Positions 26,193-35,112 of a stretch of 35,112 nt of DNA are shown here, piece by piece; within the stretch, counting starts at the first letter, position 1; every line of letters begins with the position of its first letter. A program made the translations under genes and the position numbers. Source of the stretch: Chrysochromulina tobinii (taxonomy: Eukaryota > Haptophyta > Prymnesiales > Chrysochromulinaceae); NCBI GenBank assembly GCA_001275005.1, contig JWZX01003232.1, forward strand, positions 1 to 35,112. The letters are read 5' to 3'. The notes beneath the pieces were generated by a model that made no database searches, had not been told where the DNA came from, and saw only the letters and a program-made list of their open reading frames with translations.

Positions 26193-27566
26193 CTAAAGAT
26201 CGTCCAACGCGTCGAGAAACTCGGCCTCGGCTTGGGCTAGCGACTGCGACATCGCGCCCACGGCAGGTGGGATCAATGCTGGGGCGGCGCCGGCTGGCTT
26301 CGCCGGGTCGGGTAGCGAGGCCGTCGGTGCGGCCGATGCTGCAACAGTGGGCGGCTTCTGCGGCAGAGGTTCAGTAGGTGGCTGCAACGCCGCCAAAGGC
26401 GGTACAGCTGGCGTCGCACTCGTCGCCATCGGCTCCCGTACCAGGCCAGCCTTCGCTTGCAGCTGCGCTCGGACGCGCTCCTCCGCCACGGCGCGCTCTG
26501 CCCGGAGCGCCTCGTTGCGCGCGTCCTCCGCGGCGGCGCGGCGGCGCTCCTTGCGCTCCTCAATGTCGCGCCGTGCAGCGTCGCGCATCGACTGCCGCAC
26601 AGCCTCGTCATTCTCGGGCGCGGCCGGCGGCAGGGTGGCGTACGGCTCGAGCGCATCGCCCGCCGGCTGCGGCGACGGCAGCACCTCTCTGGAAGGCAGC
26701 CGGAGTGAAGAGGCAGTTGGATGAGGTGCAGCAGTGCCGAGTGCATCAGCGAGCACACTCTCGCGCATCCCAGTGGCTTCCGTCCATGCCGGCCCGAGCT
26801 TGCTGCAGCTCGGCGCCTTGAATGGCGTGGGCGAGCCAAGGCCGCCTTGCAGCGTCTCTGACTCATCAGACTTCATGAACTCCTCGAAGCGCTTCCGCCG
26901 CTCGGCCGCCCGCTTCTCGCGCAATGTGCAGAGCGCGACGAGCCCGAGTGTAATCAGCGAGATGAGCGTGCCGAGTGTGCCGCTCGTGCCCTCGCCTCCC
27001 GAACCGTCGATGAGGGCGATTAGCGCCTCTGCGAGCGCCACCGACCGGTCGTCCCCCCATTCCTCGAAGATGGAGTAGCCGTTTGCGTCCACGCCAAGGG
27101 CGGTGCTCGAGTTGCGCGGACACTTGTCGTCATACCACGCGGCGCAAGCCTTGCCTTTGTGCCCGAGCATCTTGTGCACGTGCTTGGGCACACAGTACCG
27201 GCTGTCGGCGCACCAGCCGCAGAACTTGCCATTTGCTGCGTGGTTGCAGTCAGTGCACGAGCGCAACTTGGTGCAGTCGCGCTGCTGCCGCGAGCAGTCG
27301 CGTCCAAAGAAGCCTTGAGCACACCGGCACGTGGGTTCCATCATCGGAGGATTCGGTCGCTGGCACTGCCCGTGGCCAGAGCACTCTGGCTTGCCAGGGC
27401 AGTGATTAGGCAGCAGGGGTTTGGGTGGGCTGTGTGTTGCACCATGCAATGTACTGTTGCCCTCATGCTCGCACTCGACTAGGTCGGTGCACGCTGCGGT
27501 GCGCGCGAGTATGAGTGCTCCCGAGAATGAGAGCATGAGCTGTAACCTAAAGACGCGTCTCGCCAT
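26193..27566 (-). CDS. Type I membrane protein with EGF-like and PSI-like cysteine-rich ectodomain
   Basis: 457 aa. Residues 1-25 are a signal peptide (hydrophobic LMLSFSGALILARTAAC). An EGF-like domain is at about 56-91: CPGKPECSGHGQC, then CRCAQGFFGRDC, with the Cys spacing and Gly-Phe/Phe-Gly turn of the fold. A PSI-like domain follows at about 98-150, with DCTKLRSCTDCNHAANGKFC, GWCADSRYCVP and a final Cys pair. One membrane helix lies at about 195-215 (LGTLISLITLGLVALCTL), followed by a basic stop-transfer REKRAAERRKR. The cytoplasmic tail is Pro/Ala-rich with a charged helix near 335-385 (RRDIEERKERRRAAAEDARN). Architecture suggests a surface adhesion or sensing protein. I do not recognise a named orthologue. 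The start is firm because the first Met precedes the signal peptide. Confidence 0.8.
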   Translation of the reverse strand: MARRVFRLQLMLSFSGALILARTAACTDLVECEHEGNSTLHGATHSPPKPLLPNHCPGKPECSGHGQCQRPNPPMMEPTCRCAQGFFGRDCSRQQRDCTKLRSCTDCNHAANGKFCGWCADSRYCVPKHVHKMLGHKGKACAAWYDDKCPRNSSTALGVDANGYSIFEEWGDDRSVALAEALIALIDGSGGEGTSGTLGTLISLITLGLVALCTLREKRAAERRKRFEEFMKSDESETLQGGLGSPTPFKAPSCSKLGPAWTEATGMRESVLADALGTAAPHPTASSLRLPSREVLPSPQPAGDALEPYATLPPAAPENDEAVRQSMRDAARRDIEERKERRRAAAEDARNEALRAERAVAEERVRAQLQAKAGLVREPMATSATPAVPPLAALQPPTEPLPQKPPTVAASAAPTASLPDPAKPAGAAPALIPPAVGAMSQSLAQAEAEFLDALDDL

Positions 27567-27674
27567 CGTGTTCAGATTTCACACGGCCTGGCTCCTGTGA
27601 ACATATTCGGCCGCCTAACCCAGTAGATGTAACACATGATGTACGAGCTGCTGAGAGCTGCTGCGCGTGCGCTC

Positions 27675-28844
27675 CTACCTTGCAGCGCCGCCGCGTACCA
27701 GAGTTTGAGCGCCAGTCTCCCGCCAGCCGTCTGCGGACTCGTCGGACCGTGTTTCTTCATCGGTGTTCTCTCGGGCTGCCATGAGCGGCGTCCCGCTCTC
27801 CGCTTCCGTGCGCATTACGGATGGCGCCACGGGCTCGGGCGAGGTGGCGAACACGTACGCGGAGCTGGCGACAAGGAGTGAGCCCCACGCGAAGCTCACG
27901 GTGAGCTGGAAGTCGAAGAGGACTACGGAGATGAGCGTCCCGATGATCACCGAGCACGCCGTGGTGAAGTTTTTGAGGATGTTGTCGCCGTACTTGATGA
28001 CGGCCGCCACGAGGAGCCCGCCTGTCGCATTGAGCACCACGAGGAGCACAGTTGGCGGATCGAGCACCAGGCCTTGCGCGCGTACAGCGCTCCACTGCCA
28101 GCCGACCGTGGCCGCCGCGATCGGCAGCGTAAAGACGCACAGCTGCACGTTGCGCACCCAGAGTGACGGCGCAGCGGCCTCCGCCTTCTTGACGATTGCC
28201 TCGAAGTAGACGCCCGCGAGCGACGACAGCAACGCCGCGAGTAGAGCCGCGAGAACGCCGAGCATCTCGTGGCGCGAACGACGGGCTTCTGAAGCCAAAT
28301 CTTTGGCTGGCGATGGGCTTCCGCTCCCACTGCTGCCACTGCGACCGCCGCCGCTGGTGCTGCCGTCGGAGAGCTCCACGCAGATGACGCCAAAGGTGAG
28401 CGCGAGGAGCGCGAACCATTGTCGAGGCGTGAGGCGCCGGCCAAGCAGCAGCACAGAGAGCACTGCCGTCAGCAGCAGCTTTGTCTGGTAGAGCACCTGG
28501 AAAATGACAACCTCCAGGTTGCCGAGAGCAACGAAGATGGCGAGGTTCTGGATCGTGTAGAGCACAGCCGGTACGCTGAGCCGTAGGGTGTCCTGCGGAG
28601 AGCTGCAGAGCGCATCGCGCAGCCTCCCGAACGTCGAGGCGGAGCCGAGCCCACCACAGTTTGTAAGCTCAAGGCACATTGACATGAGCAGTTTGAGCGC
28701 CTCCGTGAGGAACACGACAACACACGGGATTGGGCGCGGCGCATCGATGCGTTGCTGTGTGAGCCGCGTGAGCGTCACAGTGGCACAGTGCTCGAAGAGC
28801 AGGATCGCGAGGGTGAACACCGCCACCGGGTGGAGCTTCCGCAT
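27675..28844 (-). CDS. Golgi nucleotide-sugar transporter (SLC35A/NST family)
   Basis: Multi-pass antiporter that imports a nucleotide sugar, such as UDP-Gal, UDP-GlcNAc or CMP-sialic acid, into the Golgi in exchange for the nucleoside monophosphate. 389 aa with about ten membrane helices. Family signatures are visible: TEALKLLMSMCLEL near 47-60, VPAVLYTIQNLAIFVALGNL at 91-110, VLYQTKLLLTAVLSVLLLGR at 117-136, SSLAGVYFEAIVKK at 207-220 followed by WVRNVQL, and GGLLVAAVIKYGDNILKNF at 275-293. A Ser/Gly-rich insert at about 159-192 lengthens the central loop. The C-terminal 60 residues are charged, hydrophilic and probably cytosolic. The exact sugar cannot be read from sequence. It could supply donors for Golgi transferases such as the HPAT-like enzyme, but that link is speculative. 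Confidence 0.92.
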   Translation of the reverse strand: MRKLHPVAVFTLAILLFEHCATVTLTRLTQQRIDAPRPIPCVVVFLTEALKLLMSMCLELTNCGGLGSASTFGRLRDALCSSPQDTLRLSVPAVLYTIQNLAIFVALGNLEVVIFQVLYQTKLLLTAVLSVLLLGRRLTPRQWFALLALTFGVICVELSDGSTSGGGRSGSSGSGSPSPAKDLASEARRSRHEMLGVLAALLAALLSSLAGVYFEAIVKKAEAAAPSLWVRNVQLCVFTLPIAAATVGWQWSAVRAQGLVLDPPTVLLVVLNATGGLLVAAVIKYGDNILKNFTTACSVIIGTLISVVLFDFQLTVSFAWGSLLVASSAYVFATSPEPVAPSVMRTEAESGTPLMAARENTDEETRSDESADGWRETGAQTLVRGGAAR

Positions 28845-29123
28845 CTTGCGGCAGGAACATGTAGAAGGCTATTTTTGACACAACTCGTAGAGAACAAATG
28901 AATTGCGCGGGCGGGCGTGAATGAACGTGGCCCGCCTTGTCTGAACTGAGGTACGAAGAACCCCCTCTGGGAACGTGTTTCGTGAATGTTGGATCTGTGC
29001 GTGTTGGTGTGTTGTGAATGAATGTTCGTGTGGGCTTGCTGCTGTTGCGCTTGCGCAAGGGTGCCTAGGCGGTCCGGGTTGGTGAGGAGAGCGCGCGTCG
29101 TGCCTCGCAACCACCGGCGCTGA
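28845..29123. promoter_or_regulatory. Divergent intergenic region between NST and DLEC1-like genes
   Basis: 279 bases separate the start codons of the minus-strand transporter and the plus-strand ciliary gene, so both promoters must lie here or overlap coding sequence. The centre (about 28980-29040) is GT-rich on the plus strand, with repeated GTG/TGTTGT words. No clear TATA box or known cilia-gene binding motif (RFX X-box type) was recognised by eye. Confidence 0.4.
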
Positions 29124-32100
29124 ATGTCGGTCAAGGCGCCCTTGCAATCCATCTTCTCCCACCTCTATCCGGACCCGAACGCAGCGCTCGCTGCGCAGGA
29201 GCCGCCGGTGTCCGAGGCCGATAGCGGTGAGCCTGAGACAAAGGATGCTGCCGCTGAGCCCGTTGGCGGAGATCCCGAGCCGGCTGCGCCGCCCCCCGAA
29301 ACGGCAGACGCATGGGGACAGCAGATAATGGCCATTGAGGGCTCGCTTGCGTCGATGCTCGAGGAGTCGATGCTGGCGGCGGAGCAGCTCAACGTTAAGC
29401 GCACGCTGGCGATGCGCGCCGACATCCAGCGGAACAAGGAGCTTGATTACGACCATGGGCGCGAGCACCGGAAGACGGGGCTTCCCGTCGGCCCATCACT
29501 GCTCGAGACCGACGCAGGGCTGATCGTCCACCACGGGCTGCTGCACGCGCACGAGCTGCTCGTGCAGGTGCAGATGGCGCAGGCGGCGCGCTCGGCAGAG
29601 CCGCAGGGACGCGACCTGATCGCCGAGGAGGCGTCGTCGCGTCCGCCGCCGCACTACATGAAATCGACGGCTAACTTCGATGCGACCTACACGTCCAAGG
29701 GTGCGATCATCTCGACGGTCAAGTCGCTCCGGCAGCTGGCCGTTGCCACCCGCGAGCGCGCGCTCGCTGAGGCCATCGCGAATGGCACGGCCCCGCCGCA
29801 GCGTGACGACGAGGAGCGCGCGCGTGCTCGTGCGAAGGCGGACGCGATGATGAGCATGGACCAGCAGGAGGCCGAGCTCAAGGTTATGCGCCGGCTGCAG
29901 GGCCCGATGGACTTCATCCGCAACCCGCGCTTCGTGCTTCCACCACGTCGGGCGCCTGAAGACGCGCCGCTCGAGCCGCTGCCGGTGCCGCGGCGCAACG
30001 ACTGGATTCACGCCAACCCGGAGAAGGTGCACTTCGTCGCGTATGAGGCGGGCGGCGTGTACGAGCTCCCGGTGCAGCTGCACAACGTGTCGACGCTCTC
30101 GCGCCGTGTGCGCGTGCTGCCGCCCTCGACGAGGTACTTCTCGACGACGCTGCTCTCGTACGGGGCCGAGCACGGCACGATCGCGCCGGGCATGCACGCG
30201 ACCTTCCGCGTGCGCTTCGCGCCCGACTCGCTCGCCGACTACGACGACTTCGTCGTCATCCAGACCGAGAAGGAGTCCTACCCGCTGCCGCTGCACGCGC
30301 GCCGCTCACCGCCGGTGCTGACGCTGCCCTCGGTGCTCCAGTGCGGTTTCGCCTTCGTGGGCGGCACGTCGTCGCTCGACTTTGGTGCGCAGAACACGGG
30401 CGGCGCCGGCCGCTTCTTCGTGCTCGACAAGGCGAAGTGGGACGCGGGCGAGCGCGAGGTGCAGCCCACCCTCTCCATCGGTCCATTCGTCGTCTCGCCC
30501 ACCTTCCTCGACCTGCAACCCATGGACCACTTCCGCGTGACTGTCACGTACTCGCCCGAGGCGCCGGGGCCGTCGACGGCGACGCTGCTGCTCGTGTGCG
30601 ACAACTGCCAGCTCAAGGAGGTGACTCTCTCTGGTTCAGGCTGCGTCGCGCAGCTTAATATCGAGTCCGTCGACGGGCAGCCGCCGCTCACTGAGGACGG
30701 CGGCGCAGCGGCACAGGACCTGTACGACTTTGGCGACGTTGGCGTGCTCACGACCCAAAAGTCGACGGTGCGCGTGACGAACGTGACGCCGCTGCCGCTC
30801 CAGTTCGAGTGGGACCGCTACCTGCTCCCGCCCACGCTCTTTCCATTCTCGCGCCAGCGGGGCGTGCCGCCCGACACCTTCTCGACCGAGCAGCTCGGTC
30901 CACGCGCCGCCGTAGGGGCGAAGCTCCCGTCCGATCCCGTGCAGGAGCAGCTGCTGCGCGAGATGCTCCCGTTCACCATCACGCCGCCCGAGGGCTACCT
31001 GCAGGCGGGCGAGACCACCTCGTTCGAAGTGCATTTTTCGCCCATGCTCGCCGAGCTTGCGGGCGCTGCGGTCGTGCTCCGACCTTGCAACGTGCCCGAG
31101 CGCGCACTTCCCGGCTACAAGGAGCCGGACGGCGCGACCGCGTCCTCGGGCTACGACGACGACGAGGGCGCGCAGATCCTCGAGGTGGGCCTGAAGCTGC
31201 TCGGGCGCGGCACGGGCGCCGACCTCAAGCTCGACCCGCTCGCGCTCGTGCTGCCGGGCGGGACGACCATCCGCACATCGGTCACGCACTCGTTCTCGCT
31301 CTTCAACGACAACGGGGCGGAGCGCACGTGGCGCTGGCTCGAGGCGGACCAGCCGGCCGAGCTCGAGGAGCTCGAGGGTCTCGGTGTTGTGCTCGACCCG
31401 CCGATGGGCACGCTGCCTGCCGAGGCGGGCTCGAGCGTCACCATCACGATGACGCCGCGCGCGCTCGGCAATCTGCAGCGGTACCTCCACTTTGCCGTGA
31501 GTCCTCACGGTCGCACGCTCACGCTCCGGCTCGAGGTCTTCGCTGTCGGACCGCACGTGCACATCAAGACCTCGAAGCTCGACTTTGGGCTGTGCCCGCT
31601 CGGCGACACCAAGTCGCTCACCCTCGAGTTTGAGAACCTGTCGGCGCGCGAGGCCAAGTGGATGCTCGTGCCTGCGCCGCTGCCACGCACGGACCCGAAG
31701 CTCGCGGCGTCGGCCCAAGCGGCGGCCGCCGCGCAGGCGGCCGCGCTCGGGCTGCCGCTTCCGCCGCCGCCGCTCACTTTAACCACGTGGGCCGCGTGGG
31801 ACGAAAAGGCGCGCCAGGGCGACCAGCCACGCATCGAACACGGGATGCTCGATGCGATGCTTCTCGAGGCGCACGCGGCGACCGGCCTGCGCCCCTCGCT
31901 CTGCTGTGGCACCATCGGCGCCCACGAGACGAAGCAGGTGACCGTCACCGTGGATGCCGCGTGCGAGCAGTCGCTGCGCCGGCTGCTCGAGCTCAAGGTG
32001 GAAGACGGCGGCGAGTCGGCACACGTGGCCGCGCGCTCCGAGGTGGTCGCGCGCAAGTGCGCTCTGTCGCCCTCGGCGCATCCGCTCGGCACCACATACG

Positions 32101-34733
32101 TACGCGTGCCTGTGGTGCGCACGCTCACGCTCACCAACCTGACGCGCATCGCCACGAGCTTCGAGTGCGTGCACACGGTGAGCAAAGGCTCGGCCGACGT
32201 GCAGATGGAGCCCGCCTCGGGCGTGCTTGCGCCCGCGGCCAAGCTCACGATCACGGTGACCATCATCTCGGAGACTGACGGTCCGATGAACCTCTTCGCC
32301 GGCTGCGTGCTGCACGGCGGGCGCGCGCGCCCCGTCGGGTGCAAGTTCTCAGCCGAGGTGCAGGGGCTCACTGTCTTCTACGAGTGCCTCTCGCAGTACG
32401 ATGCGCGCCTGGTCGATATGCCGCCCACCATCGAGCCGCCCGAGGACGTGGTCGCCGAGGACGGCGCCGTCGCGGTGCGTCCGCCGCCGGTGTCGCCCCC
32501 GCTGCCCATGATCGACTACGGCGAGGGCGTGCCCATCTTCGAGCAGCGCACGCTGGTGCTCCTCATCACCAACATGTCGGCCGTGCGCACGCGCTACACA
32601 CTGCGCGCTGAGCGCTTCCCAGCGGCGCCGCTGCCGCTTGAGCTCGTTGACCCGCCCGTGCCTGAGGACTACACGCAGACGGCGACCGCGCTCGCCAAGC
32701 TCAAGCAGGCCGACCTGCTCGCCAAGAAGCAGGCCGAGGCCGAGGAGCTGCGTAAGCGACTCACGGGCACAGCGCCGCCCGGGGGGCCGCCACTACCCAA
32801 GCCGCCGGGCACAGGGGCCTCCAAGAAGCCTCCGGGCACTGCGGCCTCGACCAAGTCGCAGCAGCAGCCGCCGGGCACAGCGCAGAGCAAAGGGACGAGC
32901 GCGAGGGGCTCGACGCAGCTCGCCTTCCATCGACCTGTGCTCGGCGACGCGCACGAGCGGCTGCAGCCCTTCTCGTCCGAGAGCGGCACCACCTTCTGTG
33001 CGCAGCGCCAGCTCCGGCGCAGGGAGGACGGGCTGCTTAAGGAGGGGCAGGGCGCGTGCTTCGAGATCTCGCCGTCTGAGGGCACGCTCGAGGCGTGGGC
33101 GCAGCTCGCCATCACCATCTCGGTGCACTCAAACATGTGGGGTCTGTACGACGACACGCTCATCGCCGACGTGCTCGGGCTGCCCGAGGTGCGCATCCCG
33201 CTGCGCGCGGCCGTCGAGGGCTCGCCGATCAAGCTTCACGACGCGACGCTCGGCCTGTCGAACATCACGACGCCGCAGACGCTCTCGTGGGCACCCGTGG
33301 CCCAGGGCGCCGCTCCCGTCAAGAAGACGATCCGCGTGCTCAACAACGGGCCGCTGCCCGCGACGCTCGCGTGGGAAGTGCTCCAGGCGCCCGACCCGGA
33401 GAAGCCGCTCGCCGCGAAGCTCAGGCTCGCCAAGGACGGCAGCGGCCCAATGCTCGAGCTCGACCGCCGTCCGCTGCCGCCATTTGCGAGCCGCGCGTTC
33501 CGTATCACGCCGGCCACCGACGTGCTGCCCGCGGGCGGCGAGCGGCGCTTTGAGGTCGTCTTCGACGCGTCAGCTGAGATGGGCAGCGGCGAGGCCGCCT
33601 TCGAGGCGATGCTCAATGCGGCGCTCACGCATCCGATGCCCGTCACGCTCGCCGATGGCACCGCAACGGACAAGCACCCCGAGCTACGTCTTCGTCTGAG
33701 TGGCCACTCGCTCATTCCGCGCCTCGCTATGTCTGAGCGCTCGAAGCTCAAGTTTAAGGTGTCGCCCACGATGGCGCCCGACGACCCCGCGTACACGCGC
33801 ACGCTCACGCTTACGAACGACTCGAAGACGACGCTCGAGTTCACCCTCGCGATCCCACCGCCATTCGTGCTCGTCGAGGCGCGCTGCTCGATCGCGCAGT
33901 TCAAGATTATGGGCAACAAGCAGGTGGACAACACCTCGCCCTTTTGCCTTCCGCCGCAGTCGTCGCTGCAGGCCGTCATCCGGTACGTGCCGTCCAAGCG
34001 GCGGCGCCGAGGCGGCGACGGCGACGGCGACGACGACGCTCGCTCGGTCGTCTCGACCGCGAAGAGCACGGCCTCGGGCGCCGAGACTGACGGGGGGGGC
34101 GACGAGCACATCGACTTTGCCCTCGATTCGGTGGAAAAGCGCGGCGACGCGCTCAGGATCACATACACCAACGGCTCGTTGCAGAGCTTCCCGCTGCTCG
34201 CGGTCACCACGCGCCCGTACGTCGAAATCTCGCCCGTGCCAGGCGAGATGCGCCCCGGGCGTGGGCAGGTGGTGCACGGCGTGCCGACGATCAAAATGGA
34301 GCCGACGCACCTGTCGCTCATGCCCGTGCGCGAGGTGACCATCCACAACCCGACCGAGGCCGTGTGCGAGTGGACCCTCGTGCACATCCCGTACAAACCG
34401 CCGCCCGCGGCAAGCGCCGCGGGCGCGCGCGAGAAGGCCTTCTTGATCGCCGGCGGCAAGCTGCCCACAGATGACCCGACGGTCTTTGAGTTCTCCACCT
34501 ATGGCGGCACGCTGCCGGCGCGCGCCGGGCTCGTGCCCACGCGCTATCCGCTCTCGGTGCGCTTCAAGCCGAAGGTGCCCGGCACCTACCGGTGCGTCTG
34601 GGCACTCAAGGTGCGCGCGGGCATGACACAGCGCATCGAGGTGAATGCCGAAGCGACCATGCGCGAGGAGGATGTCGAGGTCGTCGTCACCGACAAGCAC
34701 TTGAGGTTGATGCAGATTGGCGAGGTCGCGTGA
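29124..34733 (+). CDS. DLEC1: DLEC1/CFAP81-like ciliary protein with ASH/MSP-type Ig folds
   Basis: 1869 aa, near the roughly 1750 aa of animal DLEC1, a motile-cilium axoneme protein. The N-terminal 290 residues are charged and helical. From about residue 293 a chain of Ig-like ASH/MSP (HYDIN-type) domains begins. The first shows DLEC1-type wording: an ANPEKVHF strand, VYELPVQLHN, VLPPSTRYFS, IAPGMHATFRVRFAPDSLAD, PLHARRSPPVLTLPSVLQCG and GRFFVL. CDNCQLKEVTLSGSGC and a later MWGLYDDTLIADVLGLPEV (about 1338) also fall in the DLEC1 order. A Pro/Gly linker with three PPGT(G/A)xS(K/T) copies lies at about 1214-1262, and an acidic Arg/Asp/Gly stretch near 1630. No catalytic motif is present; the role is structural. 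CFAP74 and CFAP65 are related alternatives, but the order of motifs favours DLEC1. Single exon, with the first Met at 29124 well placed. Confidence 0.82.
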   Translation: MSVKAPLQSIFSHLYPDPNAALAAQEPPVSEADSGEPETKDAAAEPVGGDPEPAAPPPETADAWGQQIMAIEGSLASMLEESMLAAEQLNVKRTLAMRADIQRNKELDYDHGREHRKTGLPVGPSLLETDAGLIVHHGLLHAHELLVQVQMAQAARSAEPQGRDLIAEEASSRPPPHYMKSTANFDATYTSKGAIISTVKSLRQLAVATRERALAEAIANGTAPPQRDDEERARARAKADAMMSMDQQEAELKVMRRLQGPMDFIRNPRFVLPPRRAPEDAPLEPLPVPRRNDWIHANPEKVHFVAYEAGGVYELPVQLHNVSTLSRRVRVLPPSTRYFSTTLLSYGAEHGTIAPGMHATFRVRFAPDSLADYDDFVVIQTEKESYPLPLHARRSPPVLTLPSVLQCGFAFVGGTSSLDFGAQNTGGAGRFFVLDKAKWDAGEREVQPTLSIGPFVVSPTFLDLQPMDHFRVTVTYSPEAPGPSTATLLLVCDNCQLKEVTLSGSGCVAQLNIESVDGQPPLTEDGGAAAQDLYDFGDVGVLTTQKSTVRVTNVTPLPLQFEWDRYLLPPTLFPFSRQRGVPPDTFSTEQLGPRAAVGAKLPSDPVQEQLLREMLPFTITPPEGYLQAGETTSFEVHFSPMLAELAGAAVVLRPCNVPERALPGYKEPDGATASSGYDDDEGAQILEVGLKLLGRGTGADLKLDPLALVLPGGTTIRTSVTHSFSLFNDNGAERTWRWLEADQPAELEELEGLGVVLDPPMGTLPAEAGSSVTITMTPRALGNLQRYLHFAVSPHGRTLTLRLEVFAVGPHVHIKTSKLDFGLCPLGDTKSLTLEFENLSAREAKWMLVPAPLPRTDPKLAASAQAAAAAQAAALGLPLPPPPLTLTTWAAWDEKARQGDQPRIEHGMLDAMLLEAHAATGLRPSLCCGTIGAHETKQVTVTVDAACEQSLRRLLELKVEDGGESAHVAARSEVVARKCALSPSAHPLGTTYVRVPVVRTLTLTNLTRIATSFECVHTVSKGSADVQMEPASGVLAPAAKLTITVTIISETDGPMNLFAGCVLHGGRARPVGCKFSAEVQGLTVFYECLSQYDARLVDMPPTIEPPEDVVAEDGAVAVRPPPVSPPLPMIDYGEGVPIFEQRTLVLLITNMSAVRTRYTLRAERFPAAPLPLELVDPPVPEDYTQTATALAKLKQADLLAKKQAEAEELRKRLTGTAPPGGPPLPKPPGTGASKKPPGTAASTKSQQQPPGTAQSKGTSARGSTQLAFHRPVLGDAHERLQPFSSESGTTFCAQRQLRRREDGLLKEGQGACFEISPSEGTLEAWAQLAITISVHSNMWGLYDDTLIADVLGLPEVRIPLRAAVEGSPIKLHDATLGLSNITTPQTLSWAPVAQGAAPVKKTIRVLNNGPLPATLAWEVLQAPDPEKPLAAKLRLAKDGSGPMLELDRRPLPPFASRAFRITPATDVLPAGGERRFEVVFDASAEMGSGEAAFEAMLNAALTHPMPVTLADGTATDKHPELRLRLSGHSLIPRLAMSERSKLKFKVSPTMAPDDPAYTRTLTLTNDSKTTLEFTLAIPPPFVLVEARCSIAQFKIMGNKQVDNTSPFCLPPQSSLQAVIRYVPSKRRRRGGDGDGDDDARSVVSTAKSTASGAETDGGGDEHIDFALDSVEKRGDALRITYTNGSLQSFPLLAVTTRPYVEISPVPGEMRPGRGQVVHGVPTIKMEPTHLSLMPVREVTIHNPTEAVCEWTLVHIPYKPPPAASAAGAREKAFLIAGGKLPTDDPTVFEFSTYGGTLPARAGLVPTRYPLSVRFKPKVPGTYRCVWALKVRAGMTQRIEVNAEATMREEDVEVVVTDKHLRLMQIGEVA

Positions 34734-34908
34734 CGCGCGCGAGACAGCGTAGCCAGGGACAGGATCTGGGGTTGGCGCGCGCGCACAGATCACCGTGCTT
34801 CGCTCTGCCGATGCCAGTGATGTCCATGTATATGCTTCTGTGTGGGTGCAGCATGTTGCGACAGGAAGGGTGCGCGAAACGGCTGGCGTGCTCGTCACTC
34901 AGGGGAAA

Positions 34909-35112
34909 TTAACTACTATGTTTGCACCGCAACCGTGCCGAAGAACGGAAGAAGTGACATGAATTGCCCTCTACTAGTACGGCGCGCGCGCGCGCGCTGA
35001 GGATGACGTCGACGTGTGCGAGTTTCTGCCGCGCGCCCTGAAGCACCAACAGCTCCGCTCCTTGCACGTCAAATTTGGCCATTGTGAAGCGCACACCCGG
35101 CGCATGCTCTGC
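34909..35112 (-). CDS. FkbM-type methyltransferase, C-terminal fragment at window edge (partial)
   Basis: The minus-strand frame is open to the right edge and ends at a TAA at 34909-34911. The visible part reads FTMAKFDVQGAELLVLQGAR, then HVDVILS. This is the hallmark strand-helix of FkbM SAM-dependent methyltransferases (K[I/L]DVQGAExxVLxGA), followed by the next strand. The SAM-binding and earlier parts lie outside the window. After DVILS the frame enters a (GC)8 run at 34982-34997 and the remaining 26 or so residues no longer resemble the family, so the true end is either degenerate or reached through a splice not seen here. Target unknown; FkbM members methylate sugars or small molecules. 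Confidence 0.65.
   Translation of the reverse strand, partial: AEHAPGVRFTMAKFDVQGAELLVLQGARQKLAHVDVILSARARAVLVEGNSCHFFRSSARLRCKHSS
34982..34997. repeat. (GC)8 dinucleotide microsatellite
   Basis: Eight GC dinucleotides in a row. The run sits inside the open frame of the FkbM-type fragment, immediately after its last recognisable strand on the minus strand, so length changes here would shift the frame. Confidence 0.9.

Noticed and set aside
33236-34898. Minus-strand frames of 420 and 404 codons antisense to the DLEC1-like gene
   Set aside because: No recognisable motifs; composition mirrors the coding strand, whose Ig-domain pattern is continuous.
1-35112. CRISPR arrays, bacterial operons, insertion sequences or rRNA/tRNA genes
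   Set aside because: No regularly spaced repeats, no transposase with terminal repeats and no structural RNA signature were seen; gene content is eukaryotic nuclear.

Overview
The window looks like nuclear DNA of a single-celled, flagellated alga with a plastid of red (secondary) origin. A haptophyte is the best guess; a pelagophyte or other stramenopile cannot be excluded. The evidence is an FtsZ with a secretory-type plastid leader, cytosolic eukaryotic RPL10A, a nuclear mitochondrial-type uS9, the eukaryotic translation regulator GCN1, a ciliary DLEC1/CFAP81-like protein, Golgi-type glycosylation genes, and a decayed NACHT-WD40 gene. The DNA is very GC-rich. Coding regions are almost all single open frames (GCN1 alone spans about 8.2 kb), so the genome is intron-poor here. 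The only good intron candidate lies in the 5' untranslated region of RPL10A.

Layout, left to right: FtsZ (-), a large hydroxyproline-arabinosyltransferase-like protein with an unusual C-terminal half (-), a YjbQ/UPF0047 protein (+), a membrane-anchored class 3 lipase (+) whose 5' end overprints an antisense tropomodulin-like relic, and mitochondrial ribosomal protein uS9 (-). These are followed by a NACHT-WD40 pseudogene (+), a CH-domain coiled-coil protein (-) and GCN1 (-). After a repeat-bearing gap of about 1.7 kb come RPL10A (+), an EGF/PSI type I membrane protein (-), a nucleotide-sugar transporter (-), the DLEC1-like protein (+), and a partial FkbM-type methyltransferase running off the right edge (-). 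Gene order shows no operon logic. Two divergent pairs with short shared upstream regions (HPAT-like/YjbQ, and sugar transporter/DLEC1) may share promoters.

Functionally the genes fall into translation (GCN1, RPL10A, uS9m), secretory glycosylation (glycosyltransferase, nucleotide-sugar transporter), flagellum or cytoskeleton (DLEC1, the CH coiled-coil protein), plastid division (FtsZ) and single metabolic or membrane proteins. I found no convincing new multi-gene system. The most interesting items are the repeated G-x-W-G module fused behind the HPAT-like glycosyltransferase, the tropomodulin fragment overprinted by the lipase 5' end, the NACHT-WD40 pseudogene with a visible 17-bp duplication and an altered P-loop, and the triplicated acidic motif at the end of the CH coiled-coil protein.
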